64,000 nucleotides of DNA from Vibrio tetraodonis (GTDB taxonomy: Bacteria; Pseudomonadota; Gammaproteobacteria; Enterobacterales; Vibrionaceae): assembly GCF_003350295.1 (NCBI RefSeq), contig NZ_QLYY01000011.1, forward strand, positions 124,001 to 188,000, in the 5' to 3' direction. Positions 37,761 to 50,137 of this stretch are shown here, piece after piece. Position 1 is the first letter of the stretch; the number at the start of each line of letters is the position of its first letter. The position numbers and the translations under genes are program-made. The notes under the pieces are model-generated. The model was not told the origin of the DNA and did not search any database. It worked only from the letters and a program-made list of their open reading frames with translations.

Positions 37761-40394
37761 CTATCCAGTGTTGCGCATTCCGGCTGCTATGCCCGCAATG
37801 GTTACCATTAAAGCCTCCTCTAGTTCAGGAGAAGCCGAGCTATTTTGGCGATTGCGGTACAGTAACTCCGCTTGGAGCATATTGAGAGGCTCAACATAGA
37901 TGTTGCGTAAGCGGATGGACTCTTGCCCCCAAGGATCGCTTTGCATTAAATTTTCATTGTTTTCAACATTTAATACCGCTTTAATGTCCTTACTCAGCTG
38001 CTGGCGTAATTGTTCACCTAAAGGTTGCAATTTTTCTTCAACCAATCGTTCATCGTAATAGCGAGCGATCTCTAAATTACATTTGGCGTAGACCATTTCC
38101 AGCATACCAAGGCGAGTAGAAAAAAATGGCCACTCGCGACACATTTCTTCCAATAGAGTTTGATGTCCTTTGTCGACAGAATGTTGAATCGCTTCACCAG
38201 CACCTAGCCAAGCAGGCAGGACTAAGCGGTTCTGACTCCAAGAAAATATCCAAGGTATTGCACGTAGGCTCTCGACACCTCCGTTTGGGTTGCGTTTTGC
38301 CGGGCGAGATCCAAGCGGTAATTTGCCTAACTCAAGTTCTGGTGTTGCTTGACGAAAATATGGCACGAAGTCAGGCTTACCTCGAACGATATTTCTATAC
38401 GCCTCACAACTGACTTTAGACAGAAGATTCATCTGATCACGCCATGCTTTCTTCGGCTCAGGTGGCGGCAGTAAGTTAGCCTCTAAAATTGCGCTTGCAT
38501 AAAGATTAAAGCTATTTACTGCAACCTCTGGAAGTCCGAGTTTAAAGCGGATCATTTCACCTTGCTCAGTGACTCTTAATCCTCCTTTTAAGCTTTTAGG
38601 AGGCTGTGATAGCAGAGCTGCATGGGCTGGAGCACCGCCACGTCCAATAGTTCCCCCTCGGCCATGGAATAAGGTCAGTTCAACGCCTTCTTCTTCTGCA
38701 ACTTTGACCAATGATTCCATGGCGTGATATTGGGCCCAACCAGCAGACATGACGCCAGCATCTTTTGCTGAGTCCGAATAGCCTATCATGACCATTTGAT
38801 GGTTTTGGATAAAACCTCGGTATAAATCAATTCCCATGAGCTGTTTGACAACCGACTCAGCATTATTGAGGTCATCAAGTGTTTCAAACAGCGGGCATAC
38901 ATCCATACGGTAGGGGCAACCTGCTTCTTGAAGTAATAAATGCACCGCGAGCACATCTGATGCCGTGCGAGCCATGGAAATCACATAGGCGCCAAATGCT
39001 TCACGTGGCTGAGTAGCGATGATTTTGCACGTATCAAGTACTTCTTGTACCGCTTCAGAAGGTTGCCAATCTCTTGGTAGCAAAGGTCTTTTAGAAGATA
39101 GCTCATTGGTTAGAAAAGCGATTTTATCTTGCTCGTTCCAATGATTGTAATCTCCAATCCCCAGATAGCGGGTTAATTCTGATAATGCATCTGAGTGGCG
39201 TGTACTTTCTTGGCGAATATCCAAACGAACCAAATGAACCCCAAAGGCTTTGATGCGGCGCAGTGTATCCAGTAGAGAACCTTCGGCGATAATTCCCATA
39301 CCGCATTGATGTAATGACTGATAGCAGGCATACAGAGGATCCCAAAGCTGCTCCACTTTTTGCAGCGGCGCTTTAATAGCAATTTTTTGGCCTTTGATTT
39401 TTCCATCAAGGATGGCCTTGGTGTCGGTGAGTAGCGAACGAAGCTGTTTAAGAATGGCGCGATAAGGTTCATGTTCATCTTCACCAGCCAGTGAGCGCAC
39501 AGCCTCATTGCAGCGCGTCATTGAAAGCTCACTGATTAATTCATTGATGTCATTGAGGTAGAGATCGGCTGCTTTCCAGCGAGATAGCAGCATGACTTCA
39601 CGAGTAATGGTGTGTGTGACAAACGGATTACCGTCTCGGTCTCCCCCCATCCATGATGAAAAGTGAACGGGTCTCGCATCAATCGGCAAGCCCTCTTGCA
39701 AATATTCACGTACTTTCCCGTCTAATTCACGCAGAAAGTCTGGCACGGCCTCCCATAGTGAGTTCTCGACCACGGCGAAACCCCATTTGGCTTCATCAAG
39801 GGGAGTAGGGCGCTGCTGACGTATCGTATCTGAGTGCCACCCCTGCGCGATTAATTGCTCAAGCCGGCGTTCGGTTTTTAACCGCTCTTTACTGGAAAGT
39901 TCATTGAGATCGAGCTTTGATAAACACTTATTAATTTTGACCAGCTTGTTGATCATGGTGCGACGTGTGATTTCTGTTGGATGCGCTGTGAGCACCAGTT
40001 CTATATTGAGATCACGAATAGCTTGTGCGGTATCTAGTTGACTAATACCATTTTGGTTGAGTTTTGAAAACAAAGCTTTAATAGCATCGGGTTCACTGAC
40101 GTCTGTGTCACAGTGGCGAGAAATGGTGTGATATTGCTCTGCCATGTTGGTGAGGTTAAGAAATTGATTAAAGGCGTGAGCAACAGGGGTAAGTTGGTCG
40201 TCAGGTAGGTTTTTTATTTCTTCTATTAAGCTTTCTCTATCTGATTTATTGCCGGAGAGAGCAGATTTTGAAAGCTTACGAATGGTTTCTACTTTTTCCA
40301 GAAGGGCATCACCATGAGCATCTTTGATGGTATTACCCAATAAATGCCCCAGCATGCTCACATTGCTTCTGAGAGCAGAGTATTTTTCGTTCAT
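37761..40394 (-). CDS. ppc: Phosphoenolpyruvate carboxylase
   Basis: This is an 877-residue enzyme that carboxylates PEP to oxaloacetate, refilling the TCA cycle. [17 protein letters not shown] (near residues 137-153) holds the catalytic histidine, [15 protein letters not shown] follows, and [18 protein letters not shown] and [14 protein letters not shown] form the active-site loops; the C-terminus ends MRNTG as in the family. The start at ATG 40392-40394 follows AGGATAATA; a 24-codon extension is not supported. It stands alone, upstream of argE on the same strand. Confidence 0.97.
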   Translation of the reverse strand: MNEKYSALRSNVSMLGHLLGNTIKDAHGDALLEKVETIRKLSKSALSGNKSDRESLIEEIKNLPDDQLTPVAHAFNQFLNLTNMAEQYHTISRHCDTDVSEPDAIKALFSKLNQNGISQLDTAQAIRDLNIELVLTAHPTEITRRTMINKLVKINKCLSKLDLNELSSKERLKTERRLEQLIAQGWHSDTIRQQRPTPLDEAKWGFAVVENSLWEAVPDFLRELDGKVREYLQEGLPIDARPVHFSSWMGGDRDGNPFVTHTITREVMLLSRWKAADLYLNDINELISELSMTRCNEAVRSLAGEDEHEPYRAILKQLRSLLTDTKAILDGKIKGQKIAIKAPLQKVEQLWDPLYACYQSLHQCGMGIIAEGSLLDTLRRIKAFGVHLVRLDIRQESTRHSDALSELTRYLGIGDYNHWNEQDKIAFLTNELSSKRPLLPRDWQPSEAVQEVLDTCKIIATQPREAFGAYVISMARTASDVLAVHLLLQEAGCPYRMDVCPLFETLDDLNNAESVVKQLMGIDLYRGFIQNHQMVMIGYSDSAKDAGVMSAGWAQYHAMESLVKVAEEEGVELTLFHGRGGTIGRGGAPAHAALLSQPPKSLKGGLRVTEQGEMIRFKLGLPEVAVNSFNLYASAILEANLLPPPEPKKAWRDQMNLLSKVSCEAYRNIVRGKPDFVPYFRQATPELELGKLPLGSRPAKRNPNGGVESLRAIPWIFSWSQNRLVLPAWLGAGEAIQHSVDKGHQTLLEEMCREWPFFSTRLGMLEMVYAKCNLEIARYYDERLVEEKLQPLGEQLRQQLSKDIKAVLNVENNENLMQSDPWGQESIRLRNIYVEPLNMLQAELLYRNRQNSSASPELEEALMVTIAGIAAGMRNTG

Positions 40395-40598
40395 TATTAT
40401 CCTACCTTGTAAAAAAATTACATCCATTGTTCTTTGTTGAATAGACAATCTAGCGAAAAATATCAATGAGAGTCAAATACTCTTGCATAGTAGTGCAAAG
40501 GTTAGCCTCAGCTAGCTAACTTCAGCATTAGGCCGCTTTTGCCCAATACTGAAATTTTATTACAAACTATGGCCAGTGAAACTACTGCCCAAATTAAA

Positions 40599-41735
40599 CT
40601 AGAAACAATATTTATGCATTGCTTTGGAGAGCACGTCTATGGTTGGTTCGATAAACTCAAAGCCAAGATACTCATCGGGTTGGTGCGCTTGTTCTATTGA
40701 ACCTGGGCCGAGGACAAGTGTTGGGCAAAGCTGCTGCAAGAAAGGCGCTTCAGTGCAATAGTTAACGGTTTCGCTGTCTGTTCCAGATATCTCTTCCATA
40801 CCCTTGATAAATGGATGGTTGTGCTGACATTCATAACCTGGGATAGGCTCATGAAGTGCGGTGATTTCAATTTTTCCGGGCCATTTTAATTCAACTTCCT
40901 TTAACGCACTGCGTAGCATGTTATCCAAGCTGTCTAGGCTAATTCCAGGTAAAGGGCGTACGTCGTAGTGCAGCTCACAACAGCCACAGATACGATTAGC
41001 ACTATCCCCTCCATGTATATGACCAAGGTTGAGCGTGGGGCTCGGGATCGCAAATCCTGGGTGGTGATAATCCTTAATCAGTCTGTCGCGCAGTTGCATC
41101 ATGGCAAATAAAATTTCATGCATAATCTCAATCGCATTAACACCAAGAGCCGGATCAGATGAATGGCCTGATTTGCCCGTTACCCGGATAGAGTTAGCCA
41201 TATGTCCTTTGTGGCCACGGATTGGCACTAGGCTGGTAGGCTCACCAATAATACAGTAATCAGGTTCAATAGGACTGTTATCAGTAAAATGCCGTGCACC
41301 GAGCATGGTTGTTTCTTCATCACATGTTGCCAGCACATATAAGGGCTTGGTTTGCTTGCTCCAGTCAACTTTTTTTACCGCTTCATAAATGAATGCGAAA
41401 AAGCCTTTCATGTCAGCAGTGCCGAGCCCATAAAAGCGATTGTCAGCTTGGGTCAGTTTATGTGGGTCGAAATTCCAACGCCCTTGGTCAAAAGGAACCG
41501 TATCGCTATGACCAGCAAGTAGCAGTCCACCCTCGCCCGTTCCCTTTTTAGCCAGTAGGTTGAATTTTCCTGCCGAGACTTTGATTACGTCAGTTTCAAA
41601 GCCGAGTGATTGCATCCACGAGTCTAGTTTTTCAATCACATGTGCGTTTCCCTGATCCCAACTTGGATCAGTCGAACTGATTGATGAGGTGGATATCAGG
41701 CCTTGATAGACCTCGATAAAACTGGGTAGTTGCAT
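40599..41735 (-). CDS. argE: Acetylornithine deacetylase
   Basis: This is a 378-residue zinc peptidase-like enzyme (M20 family) that removes the acetyl group from N2-acetylornithine. [16 protein letters not shown] (near residues 75-90), [13 protein letters not shown] (near residues 108-120) and [16 protein letters not shown] hold the metal-binding and catalytic residues; [14 protein letters not shown] is in the dimerisation domain. It is divergent from argC, the standard gammaproteobacterial arrangement, over a 145-base AT-rich gap that should hold the ArgR operator, although I could only see poor matches. Confidence 0.95.
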   Translation of the reverse strand: MQLPSFIEVYQGLISTSSISSTDPSWDQGNAHVIEKLDSWMQSLGFETDVIKVSAGKFNLLAKKGTGEGGLLLAGHSDTVPFDQGRWNFDPHKLTQADNRFYGLGTADMKGFFAFIYEAVKKVDWSKQTKPLYVLATCDEETTMLGARHFTDNSPIEPDYCIIGEPTSLVPIRGHKGHMANSIRVTGKSGHSSDPALGVNAIEIMHEILFAMMQLRDRLIKDYHHPGFAIPSPTLNLGHIHGGDSANRICGCCELHYDVRPLPGISLDSLDNMLRSALKEVELKWPGKIEITALHEPIPGYECQHNHPFIKGMEEISGTDSETVNYCTEAPFLQQLCPTLVLGPGSIEQAHQPDEYLGFEFIEPTIDVLSKAMHKYCF

Positions 41736-41880
41736 AATTTAGTTTCGCTTTGCCTGTTGACATAAATGATTAATGAAGGTAAAAACATAATAAATCAATT
41801 TAAATGAATAAAAAACCGATATTGTTGGTTATTTTAAGATTTATAATCATTAGTAACTGTAATTTTTAAAGGTAAGTCGG

Positions 41881-42894
41881 ATGTTCGATATACTCAAAAC
41901 CACAATTATTGGTGCCAGCGGTTATACAGGGGCTGAGCTCGCCCTAATGGTGCATAAACACCCTCAGCTTACATTATCGGGTTTGTATGTTTCAGCCAAG
42001 AGTGTAGACGCAGGTAAATGTATTTCCCAATTGCATGGCAAGCTATCAGGTGTGGTGAATCACACAGTAGAAGCTTTGCACGATCCTGAGCTCGTGGCTG
42101 CTCAAAGTGATGTGGTATTTCTGGCAACCGATCACCAAGTCAGTCATGATTTAGCACCTATTTTCCTTGCCAAAGGTTGCCAAGTTTTTGATTTGTCAGG
42201 TGCATTTAGAGTTAAGCAAGAAGGTTTTTATGAGCAATTTTATGGCTTTGAGCATCAGCATCAAAATTGGTTAGAGACTGCGGCTTACGGTCTGGCGGAG
42301 TGGAACAGCAATAGCATTAAGCGAGCTCAGTTGATTGCTGTGCCAGGGTGCTATCCCACAGCTTCACAGCTTGCGATAAAGCCGTTGGTTGAGGCGAATC
42401 TTTTAGATGTTAGGCAGTGGCCAGTAATTAACGCAACCAGCGGTGTGTCAGGAGCTGGTCGTAAAGCATCCATGGCCAATAGCTATTGTGAAGTTAGTTT
42501 GAAGCCTTACGGCGTATTTTCTCATCGTCACCAACCTGAGATTGCGACCCACCTTTGTACCGACGTTATATTTACTCCTCATCTTGGTAACTTTAAACGC
42601 GGTATTTTAGCAACAATCACCATGAAGCTAGCTCAAGGTGTGACTCAAGAATGCGTCGAAAAGGCGTTTCAAATCGCCTACCAAGATAAACCTGCGATGC
42701 GCTTACTATCTGCAGAATTACCCAGTATTCAGAATGTGGAGAATTCGCCATTTTGCGATATCGGCTGGAAGGTTCAGGGCGAACACATCATTGTCGTTTC
42801 TGCGATAGATAACTTACTTAAGGGTGCTTCGAGCCAAGCGATGCAATGCCTCAATATCCACTATGGATTTGCAGAATTAACTGCCCTTGTATAA
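41881..42894 (+). CDS. argC: N-acetyl-gamma-glutamyl-phosphate reductase
   Basis: This is a 337-residue enzyme. The NADP-binding [16 protein letters not shown] is near residues 9-24, [12 protein letters not shown] holds the catalytic cysteine near residue 158, and [13 protein letters not shown] follows. It makes N-acetylglutamate semialdehyde, the third step of arginine synthesis. AAAGGTAAG precedes the ATG. It leads argC-argB-argG and diverges from argE. Confidence 0.96.
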   Translation: MFDILKTTIIGASGYTGAELALMVHKHPQLTLSGLYVSAKSVDAGKCISQLHGKLSGVVNHTVEALHDPELVAAQSDVVFLATDHQVSHDLAPIFLAKGCQVFDLSGAFRVKQEGFYEQFYGFEHQHQNWLETAAYGLAEWNSNSIKRAQLIAVPGCYPTASQLAIKPLVEANLLDVRQWPVINATSGVSGAGRKASMANSYCEVSLKPYGVFSHRHQPEIATHLCTDVIFTPHLGNFKRGILATITMKLAQGVTQECVEKAFQIAYQDKPAMRLLSAELPSIQNVENSPFCDIGWKVQGEHIIVVSAIDNLLKGASSQAMQCLNIHYGFAELTALV

Positions 42895-42917
42895 ACAAGC
42901 AGGCAAAAGGAAAAGTA

Positions 42918-43712
42918 ATGACAGAGAACAAACAAACTCCATTAGTGATAAAGCTCGGCGGTGCTGCCTTGTCGTGTTCTAAGACATTGAGTCAGGTTTT
43001 TGGTGCGATTGCAGATTATCAAAGTTCGGTTCAGCGACCGATCGTCATTGTCCACGGAGGCGGCTACTTGGTGGATGAACTTATGGACAAGTTACAGCTG
43101 GAAACAGTCAAAAAAAATGGCTTGCGGGTAACGCCCTATGAACAAATCCCTTTGATTACAGGCGCTTTGGCTGGGACCGCGAACAAGATGTTGCAAGGCC
43201 AAGCGATTAAAGATGGCTTGAATGCGATTGGTTTAAGTCTTGCCGATGGTGGTTTGTGTCAGGTTGAAGAGTTGGATCCCGAGCTTGGCGCAGTTGGGGC
43301 AGCGACACCGGGAAGCTCAACCCTATTGCAAGCGGTTCTCGATAGTGGCGCTTTACCCATTATTAGCTCGATTGGCATCACGGCGAATGGACAAATGATG
43401 AATGTCAATGCTGATCAGGCAGCCGTCGCGGTTGCTGGAGCCTTGGACGCTGATCTTGTATTGCTATCGGATGTGAGCGGTGTGCTTGATGGTAAAGGGC
43501 ATCTTATAAATAGCCTTGATGATAAAGAAGCTCAAAGCCTTATCAATGGCCATGTGATCACCGATGGCATGATTGTCAAAGTTCAGGCTGCATTGGAAGC
43601 TGCCAATACGCTCGGACGCTCTATTGAGGTAGCCACTTGGCGCTATCCAGAGAAGCTCGCGCAGCTATTTGCTGGGGAAAGTATTGGCACCCAGTTTTTA
43701 CCGAATAATTAA
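42918..43712 (+). CDS. argB: N-acetylglutamate kinase
   Basis: This is a 264-residue amino-acid kinase. [14 protein letters not shown] (near residues 11-24), [15 protein letters not shown] (near residues 45-59), [17 protein letters not shown] and [13 protein letters not shown] are the nucleotide- and substrate-binding motifs. The start at ATG 42918 lies 23 bases after argC with AAAAGGAAAAG upstream; a longer frame overlapping argC is rejected. It catalyses the second step of arginine synthesis. Confidence 0.96.
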   Translation: MTENKQTPLVIKLGGAALSCSKTLSQVFGAIADYQSSVQRPIVIVHGGGYLVDELMDKLQLETVKKNGLRVTPYEQIPLITGALAGTANKMLQGQAIKDGLNAIGLSLADGGLCQVEELDPELGAVGAATPGSSTLLQAVLDSGALPIISSIGITANGQMMNVNADQAAVAVAGALDADLVLLSDVSGVLDGKGHLINSLDDKEAQSLINGHVITDGMIVKVQAALEAANTLGRSIEVATWRYPEKLAQLFAGESIGTQFLPNN

Positions 43713-43771
43713 AGAATGATCGACAGCACTGACCGCCATGTGCAGGGCTGAAATTTTGGAGAGAAGCAGAA

Positions 43772-44986
43772 ATGAGTAAAGTAAAAGTCAGTAAAGTTGT
43801 TGTCGCATACTCTGGCGGTCTTGATACCTCGGTAATTATCCCGTGGCTTAAAGAAAACTATGATTGTGAAGTGGTCGCTTTTGTTGCTGATGTGGGACAA
43901 GGCGCTGAAGAGTTAGAGGGTATTGAAGCAAAAGCCAAAGCATCTGGGGCATCTGAATGTTATGTTGCTGATCTTAAAGAAGCCATGGTTGCGGATTACA
44001 TCTATCCAACCTTAAAAACAGGGGCTTGTTATGAAGGCAAATATTTACTTGGCACTTCAATGGCTCGTCCTATCATTGCAAAAGCGCAGGTAGAGGTTGC
44101 ACGCAAAGTGGGTGCGGATGCTTTGTGTCATGGATGTACTGGCAAGGGTAACGATCAAGTGCGTTTTGAAGGTGCATTTGCAGCCTTAGCTCCCGATCTG
44201 CATGTTATTGCTCCGTGGCGAGAATGGGATCTTGTTAGTCGTGAAGAGTGTCTTGATTACCTTGCTGAGCGTAATATCCCATGTACCGCTTCTCTAACTA
44301 AAATCTATTCAAGAGATGCGAATGCTTGGCATATCTCAACGGAAGGTGGCGTACTTGAAGATACTTGGAATCAGCCCAATGAGGATTGCTGGGTCTGGAC
44401 TGTTGCCCCTGAACAAGCGCCAAACGAAGCCGAGTATGTCACCTTAAAAGTTGAGAAAGGTGAAGTTGTATGCGTCGATGGTGAAAATATGACGCCATAC
44501 AATACGCTTGTTTACTTGAATCAAAAAGGGGCCAAGCATGGTATTGGCCGCATTGATATTGTCGAAAACCGTTTGGTTGGCATGAAGTCTCGCGGCTGTT
44601 ATGAGACCCCTGGGGGCACCATAATGATGGAAGCTCTGCGTGCGGTGGAGCAATTGGTGCTTGATAAAACCGCGTTTGAATTCCGCGAAGAGCTCGGGGT
44701 AAAAGCTTCACATCTAGTATATGACGGCCGTTGGTTTACGCCTTTATGCAAATCAATTTTGGCAGCATCAGAAGAATTGGCTCAGGATGTCAATGGAGAA
44801 GTGGTGATCAAACTGTATAAAGGCCAAGCCACTGTAACGCAGAAACGTTCTCAAAACAGCTTATACTGTGAAGAGTTTGCAACTTTTGGTGAGGATGAAG
44901 TGTATGATCAGAGTCATGCTGAGGGCTTTATTCGCCTTTATTCTTTGTCCAGTCGGATTCGCACACTTAAACATCAGAATAAGTAA
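43772..44986 (+). CDS. argG: Argininosuccinate synthase
   Basis: This is a 404-residue ATP-dependent enzyme that joins citrulline and aspartate. [18 protein letters not shown] (near residues 8-25) is the ATP-pyrophosphatase motif, and [15 protein letters not shown] and the [13 protein letters not shown] region bind substrates. Length is normal. GGAGAGAAG lies before the ATG, 59 bases after argB. A good terminator at 45006-45034 ends the argCBG transcript before argH, which has separate control. Confidence 0.97.
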   Translation: MSKVKVSKVVVAYSGGLDTSVIIPWLKENYDCEVVAFVADVGQGAEELEGIEAKAKASGASECYVADLKEAMVADYIYPTLKTGACYEGKYLLGTSMARPIIAKAQVEVARKVGADALCHGCTGKGNDQVRFEGAFAALAPDLHVIAPWREWDLVSREECLDYLAERNIPCTASLTKIYSRDANAWHISTEGGVLEDTWNQPNEDCWVWTVAPEQAPNEAEYVTLKVEKGEVVCVDGENMTPYNTLVYLNQKGAKHGIGRIDIVENRLVGMKSRGCYETPGGTIMMEALRAVEQLVLDKTAFEFREELGVKASHLVYDGRWFTPLCKSILAASEELAQDVNGEVVIKLYKGQATVTQKRSQNSLYCEEFATFGEDEVYDQSHAEGFIRLYSLSSRIRTLKHQNK

Positions 44987-45005
44987 TAGCAGATAATTAA
45001 AACGA

Positions 45006-45034
45006 GCCCATTTGCTTTGCGAATGGGCTTTTTT
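45006..45034 (+). terminator. Terminator after argG
   Basis: GCCCATTTGC (45006-45015) and GCGAATGGGC (45019-45028) pair over 10 bp with one G-T pair, followed by six T. Confidence 0.92.
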
Positions 45035-45065
45035 GTTTACTTTATCTCAGCTCAAAATAAATTGA

Positions 45066-45104
45066 CTTGAATAAATATGTATAAATAATGAATTTATACT
45101 TTAT
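45066..45104. promoter_or_regulatory. Pair of ARG boxes upstream of argH
   Basis: Two 18-bp half-conserved palindromes, 45066-45083 (TGAATAAATATGTA core) and 45087-45104 (TGAATTTATACTTT core), are separated by exactly 3 bases, the arrangement bound by the ArgR hexamer. They lie about 120 bases upstream of argH. Confidence 0.72.
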
Positions 45105-45199
45105 TTTTTGCTCGAATTGCCGTAACTTTGCAGAATATGATTAAAACTGGGTAGAACCCAGATTGATGTAGAAAACGAAGCTGTTCATCGAGCAAATGA

Positions 45200-47098
<1,899 letters not shown>

Positions 47099-47156
47099 TA
47101 AGTCGCGTAGTTTTTAAAAAGATCAAAAAAGATCGTATTTTTGTGGAACCTTATCG

Positions 47157-47191
47157 AAAAAGCAGGGTCTATTAAAATACCACTGCTTTTT
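47157..47191 (+). terminator. Terminator after argH
   Basis: AAAAAGCAG (47157-47165) and CTGCTTTTT (47183-47191) pair across a 17-base loop whose edges can add GGT/ACC pairs. It follows argH by about 60 bases. Confidence 0.6.
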
Positions 47192-47210
47192 CTTAGAATT
47201 ATCTAAGAGA

Positions 47211-47245
47211 GCCCCAAGGCCGAAATTGGTTTTGGGGCTTTTTTT
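47211..47245. terminator. Second terminator between argH and the DUF3624 gene
   Basis: GCCCCAA (47211-47217) and TTGGGGC (47232-47238) pair, followed by seven T. It lies between convergent genes. Confidence 0.75.
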
Positions 47246-47269
47246 CGCTTATTGCTTTAAAAAATGAGC

Positions 47270-47527
47270 TCAAGTTTTGATGTTAAATTTGCTTCTTCGC
47301 CAAGGAAGAATAACAAAGCGCATCCAGAGATGAAGAAAAAGTAGGGAGTGAAAAGCAAACCCTGCCACAAGTATTGAGATGGATTCGATGGATGTAGGGC
47401 TGTGCTGTCCTAGATACCACCAGAGTATCCAAGTTATTGTCGAAAGACAGGCAAGCTGGATCATGCAGCGCTGACATCGCCCCACCTTTTTCCAAAACCA
47501 AGGTTTCTCGCAGTATTTGCACGCCAT
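47270..47527 (-). CDS. Small membrane protein with N-terminal CxxC pair (DUF3624-like)
   Basis: This protein of 85 residues starts MACKYCEKPWFWKKVGRC and has two CxxC motifs (C3/C6 and C18/C21), which may bind a metal, followed by two hydrophobic segments (about residues 24-40 and 47-70) and a basic C-terminus. I recognise the pattern as the DUF3624 family found in vibrios; its role is unknown. The bases just upstream have no strong ribosome-binding site, and an overlapping frame on the same strand is less plausible. Confidence 0.65.
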   Translation of the reverse strand: MACKYCEKPWFWKKVGRCQRCMIQLACLSTITWILWWYLGQHSPTSIESISILVAGFAFHSLLFLHLWMRFVILPWRRSKFNIKT

Positions 47528-47664
47528 AGAGTAGATTGCTTACCAGTTTCACTTAAATCATGTGTTAGCTTAGTTGAAAGCGATCTTTGAGTAAATTCTT
47601 ACCGGTATAAGATAAAAATAAAGCGAGCCATGTGGCTCGCTAAAAAGTACTTACTATGTGAGTT

Positions 47665-49137
47665 TTAACAACCGGGTCCACAGTCAAGGCAGTGCTTAAT
47701 CATTTCTGGCCCTAGGTGCAGTTTCGCATTGAGATCACGTAACGCAGTTCTAACACCTTCTTCTATTACTGGGTGGTAAAAGGGCATATCCAGCATTTCG
47801 GATATTGTCATTTTGTTTTGGTGTGCCCAAGCGAGTAGATGGGCTAAATGTTCTGCGTTTGGCCCAATCATCTCTGCTCCAAGGAAGCGTCCCGTCCCTT
47901 GTTCACCATAAACATGCAATAGACCTTTATTCCGCAGCATGACTCGCGATCGGCCTTGATTTTCAAAAGATACCGCACCGGTTGCAAAGCAGCCGCAGTT
48001 TCCTAGCCGAGTTTCAAGCTGCTTGAAACTTTCTCCTACCATAGCGATTTGTGGGTCGGAGAACACAGCCGAAATGGATGAGCGGCGAAGTCCTGCGCGG
48101 ATGTCTGGGTAGCGTCCGGCGTTATCGCCTGCTATGCGTCCTTGATCGGCGGCTTCGTGTAACAAAGGGATTTGGTTACTTGCATCACCTGCAATAAATA
48201 TATTGTCTGCCGAGGTTTGCAGTGTGTAGTGGTCAGCCGTAGGCACTCCACGTTCATCTAACTCAACGGATGTACTTTTGAGTCCAAGCTTATCTACATT
48301 AGGTCGACGACCTGTTGCGGCAAGAACGTAATCGACGATAAAGGTCTCAAGTTCACCATCATGGTTGATAAATTGGATTTCAACTTTATCTTCGTTCGAA
48401 CCATCGGAAGCTGAAATACGCTTCATTTGTTCGACTTTGACGTTGGCATCCAAATAAAACTCTTGTTTAAATGCTTTATCAGCATAGCTCATCACTTCTG
48501 GGTCAGTCAGTGGACCAACTTGGCCGCCGAGACCAAACAACTTAATCTCAACACCGAGGCGGTGTAAAGCTTGGCCAAGCTCCAATCCAATAACACCAGG
48601 ACCAAATACAGCAACAGACTTAGGTAAGTCATCCCAGTCAAAAACATCATCGTTAATGACTAGGCGATCTCCCAGCTCATTCCAAACATTTGGATAAGCA
48701 GGTCGAGAACCCGTTGCAATTACAATACGCTTGGCGGTTACTTGAGTGTGTCCATCTATATTTAGCGTGTTGTTATCAACAAACTGAGCGTAACCGACAA
48801 TTTTGTCTTGGGCGGGTATTTCATCGACCCCTTCCAGGACAAAGCCAACGAAACGATCGCGTTCTCTTTTGACCCTGTCCATCACTTCACGGCCATTGAT
48901 AGTAATATTGCCTTGTGGATGGATGCCAAACTGCGGTGCTTTCTCAATTTGGTGCACGCTTTCGGCAGCTGCTATCAGTAGTTTTGATGGCATGCAGCCG
49001 ACTCTGGCGCAAGTGGTGCCGTATGGACCACCTTCAATCATAACCACGCTTGAGGTATGCGCTTTAGCAGCACGATAGGCACCTAAACCAGCAGTTCCAC
49101 CTCCAATCACTGCAACATCGACATTGAGCTGTTTCAT
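47665..49137 (-). CDS. Dihydrolipoamide dehydrogenase-like flavoprotein with cysteine-rich C-terminus
   Basis: This is a 490-residue pyridine nucleotide-disulfide oxidoreductase. VIGGGTAGLGAYRAA (near residues 10-24) binds FAD, TTCARVGCMPSKLL (near residues 41-54) carries the redox disulfide, FGPGVIGLELGQAL is the second dinucleotide site, and HPVIEEGVRTAL supplies the C-terminal histidine-glutamate pair. The protein ends in CLDCGPGC (residues 483-490), which ordinary dihydrolipoamide dehydrogenases lack. It is separate from any 2-oxo-acid dehydrogenase genes and next to the peroxiredoxin and oxyR genes, so it may serve another thiol system. AGGAA precedes the ATG. Confidence 0.85.
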   Translation of the reverse strand: MKQLNVDVAVIGGGTAGLGAYRAAKAHTSSVVMIEGGPYGTTCARVGCMPSKLLIAAAESVHQIEKAPQFGIHPQGNITINGREVMDRVKRERDRFVGFVLEGVDEIPAQDKIVGYAQFVDNNTLNIDGHTQVTAKRIVIATGSRPAYPNVWNELGDRLVINDDVFDWDDLPKSVAVFGPGVIGLELGQALHRLGVEIKLFGLGGQVGPLTDPEVMSYADKAFKQEFYLDANVKVEQMKRISASDGSNEDKVEIQFINHDGELETFIVDYVLAATGRRPNVDKLGLKSTSVELDERGVPTADHYTLQTSADNIFIAGDASNQIPLLHEAADQGRIAGDNAGRYPDIRAGLRRSSISAVFSDPQIAMVGESFKQLETRLGNCGCFATGAVSFENQGRSRVMLRNKGLLHVYGEQGTGRFLGAEMIGPNAEHLAHLLAWAHQNKMTISEMLDMPFYHPVIEEGVRTALRDLNAKLHLGPEMIKHCLDCGPGC

Positions 49138-49159
49138 TTTAAATTCCTGTCAGATAAAC

Positions 49160-49185
49160 CACCGAAGCAACTTATTGCTTCGGTG
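49160..49185 (-). terminator. Strong hairpin between the Prx-Grx gene and the dehydrogenase gene
   Basis: CACCGAAGCAA (49160-49170) and TTGCTTCGGTG (49175-49185) form a perfect 11-bp stem with a 4-base loop. It lies just downstream of the peroxiredoxin gene on the minus strand. The T run is poor, so it may only partly terminate. Confidence 0.55.
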
Positions 49186-49257
49186 ATGATATTGAGTACC
49201 GCGCTTGGCACTGGAGCTCAGAGCGCAACAGTAGTGAGGTATAACCCCAATAAATTG

Positions 49258-49986
49258 TTAGCCTAGGTAAGATTCGAGCTCTTCACTGCCACCTATATGT
49301 TTTCCACCAATGAACACTTGTGGTACGGTTGCGCGACCTGAGATAGCACGTAAGCTGACCGTAGTAGCATCTTTGCCCAAGATAACTTCTTCGTATTGAA
49401 GATTATGGTCGATCAAACTCTGTTTTGCTTTAGCGCAGAAAGGACAGCCAGGTTTACTGAAAACAGTAATAGATTCTTGAGTCTTGTGATCAGGGGCAAT
49501 GTAGCCAAGCATGGTATCTGCGTCAGAGACTTTGAATGGGTCGCCAGCCTCATTCGGTTCAATGAACATTTTTTCAACCACGCCATTTTTGACTAGCATA
49601 CTATAGCGCCATGAGCGTTTGCCAAAGCCGAGGTCATTTTTCTCAACAAGCATTCCCATGCCATCAGTAAATTCGCCGTTACCATCAGGCAAGAAGGTGA
49701 TATTGGTTGCTTCTTGATCGGCTTTCCAAGCATTCATTACAAAGGTGTCATTGACAGAAACACACAAAGTTTCATCTACACCATGCTCTTTGAACACTGA
49801 GAATAGCTCATTGTAGCGAGGCAGATGGCTAGAAGAACAAGTTGGAGTGAAGGCTCCTGGCAGACTAAATACAATCACAGTCTTGTCTTTAAAAATATCA
49901 TCACTAGTGACGTTTACCCAAGCATCGCCTTGACGAGTTGGGAATGTGACTTGTGGTACTTCATGGCCTTCTTTCGATGTAAACAT
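49258..49986 (-). CDS. Hybrid peroxiredoxin-glutaredoxin (Prx5-Grx)
   Basis: This is a 242-residue fusion. Residues 1-165 are a Prx5 domain with the peroxidatic cysteine C50 in [14 protein letters not shown]; residues 172-242 are a glutaredoxin domain with the CPFC active site (C181, C184) and [19 protein letters not shown] glutathione-binding region. Such hybrids, known from Haemophilus and Vibrio, reduce peroxides using glutathione without a separate reductant. The gene is divergent from oxyR, so OxyR probably controls it under peroxide stress. Confidence 0.95.
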   Translation of the reverse strand: MFTSKEGHEVPQVTFPTRQGDAWVNVTSDDIFKDKTVIVFSLPGAFTPTCSSSHLPRYNELFSVFKEHGVDETLCVSVNDTFVMNAWKADQEATNITFLPDGNGEFTDGMGMLVEKNDLGFGKRSWRYSMLVKNGVVEKMFIEPNEAGDPFKVSDADTMLGYIAPDHKTQESITVFSKPGCPFCAKAKQSLIDHNLQYEEVILGKDATTVSLRAISGRATVPQVFIGGKHIGGSEELESYLG

Positions 49987-50137
49987 TACTGATTCCTTTG
50001 AAAAGATTAAAAATTGTATTAGCAGCTGACGTGCATGATGTCGATGGAGCTATTATTTGAAATTTACTTTGATAGCTCCAATCGTTAGATGCTATGGTAT
50101 CGATAGGTTTTTTCTATTTTTGTGGGTAAATGAAAAA

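Noticed and set aside
41761..41820. ARG boxes between argE and argC
   Set aside because: TGAAG and TGAAT cores are present but spaced about 31 bases apart with poor right halves; an operator is expected here but I cannot place it.
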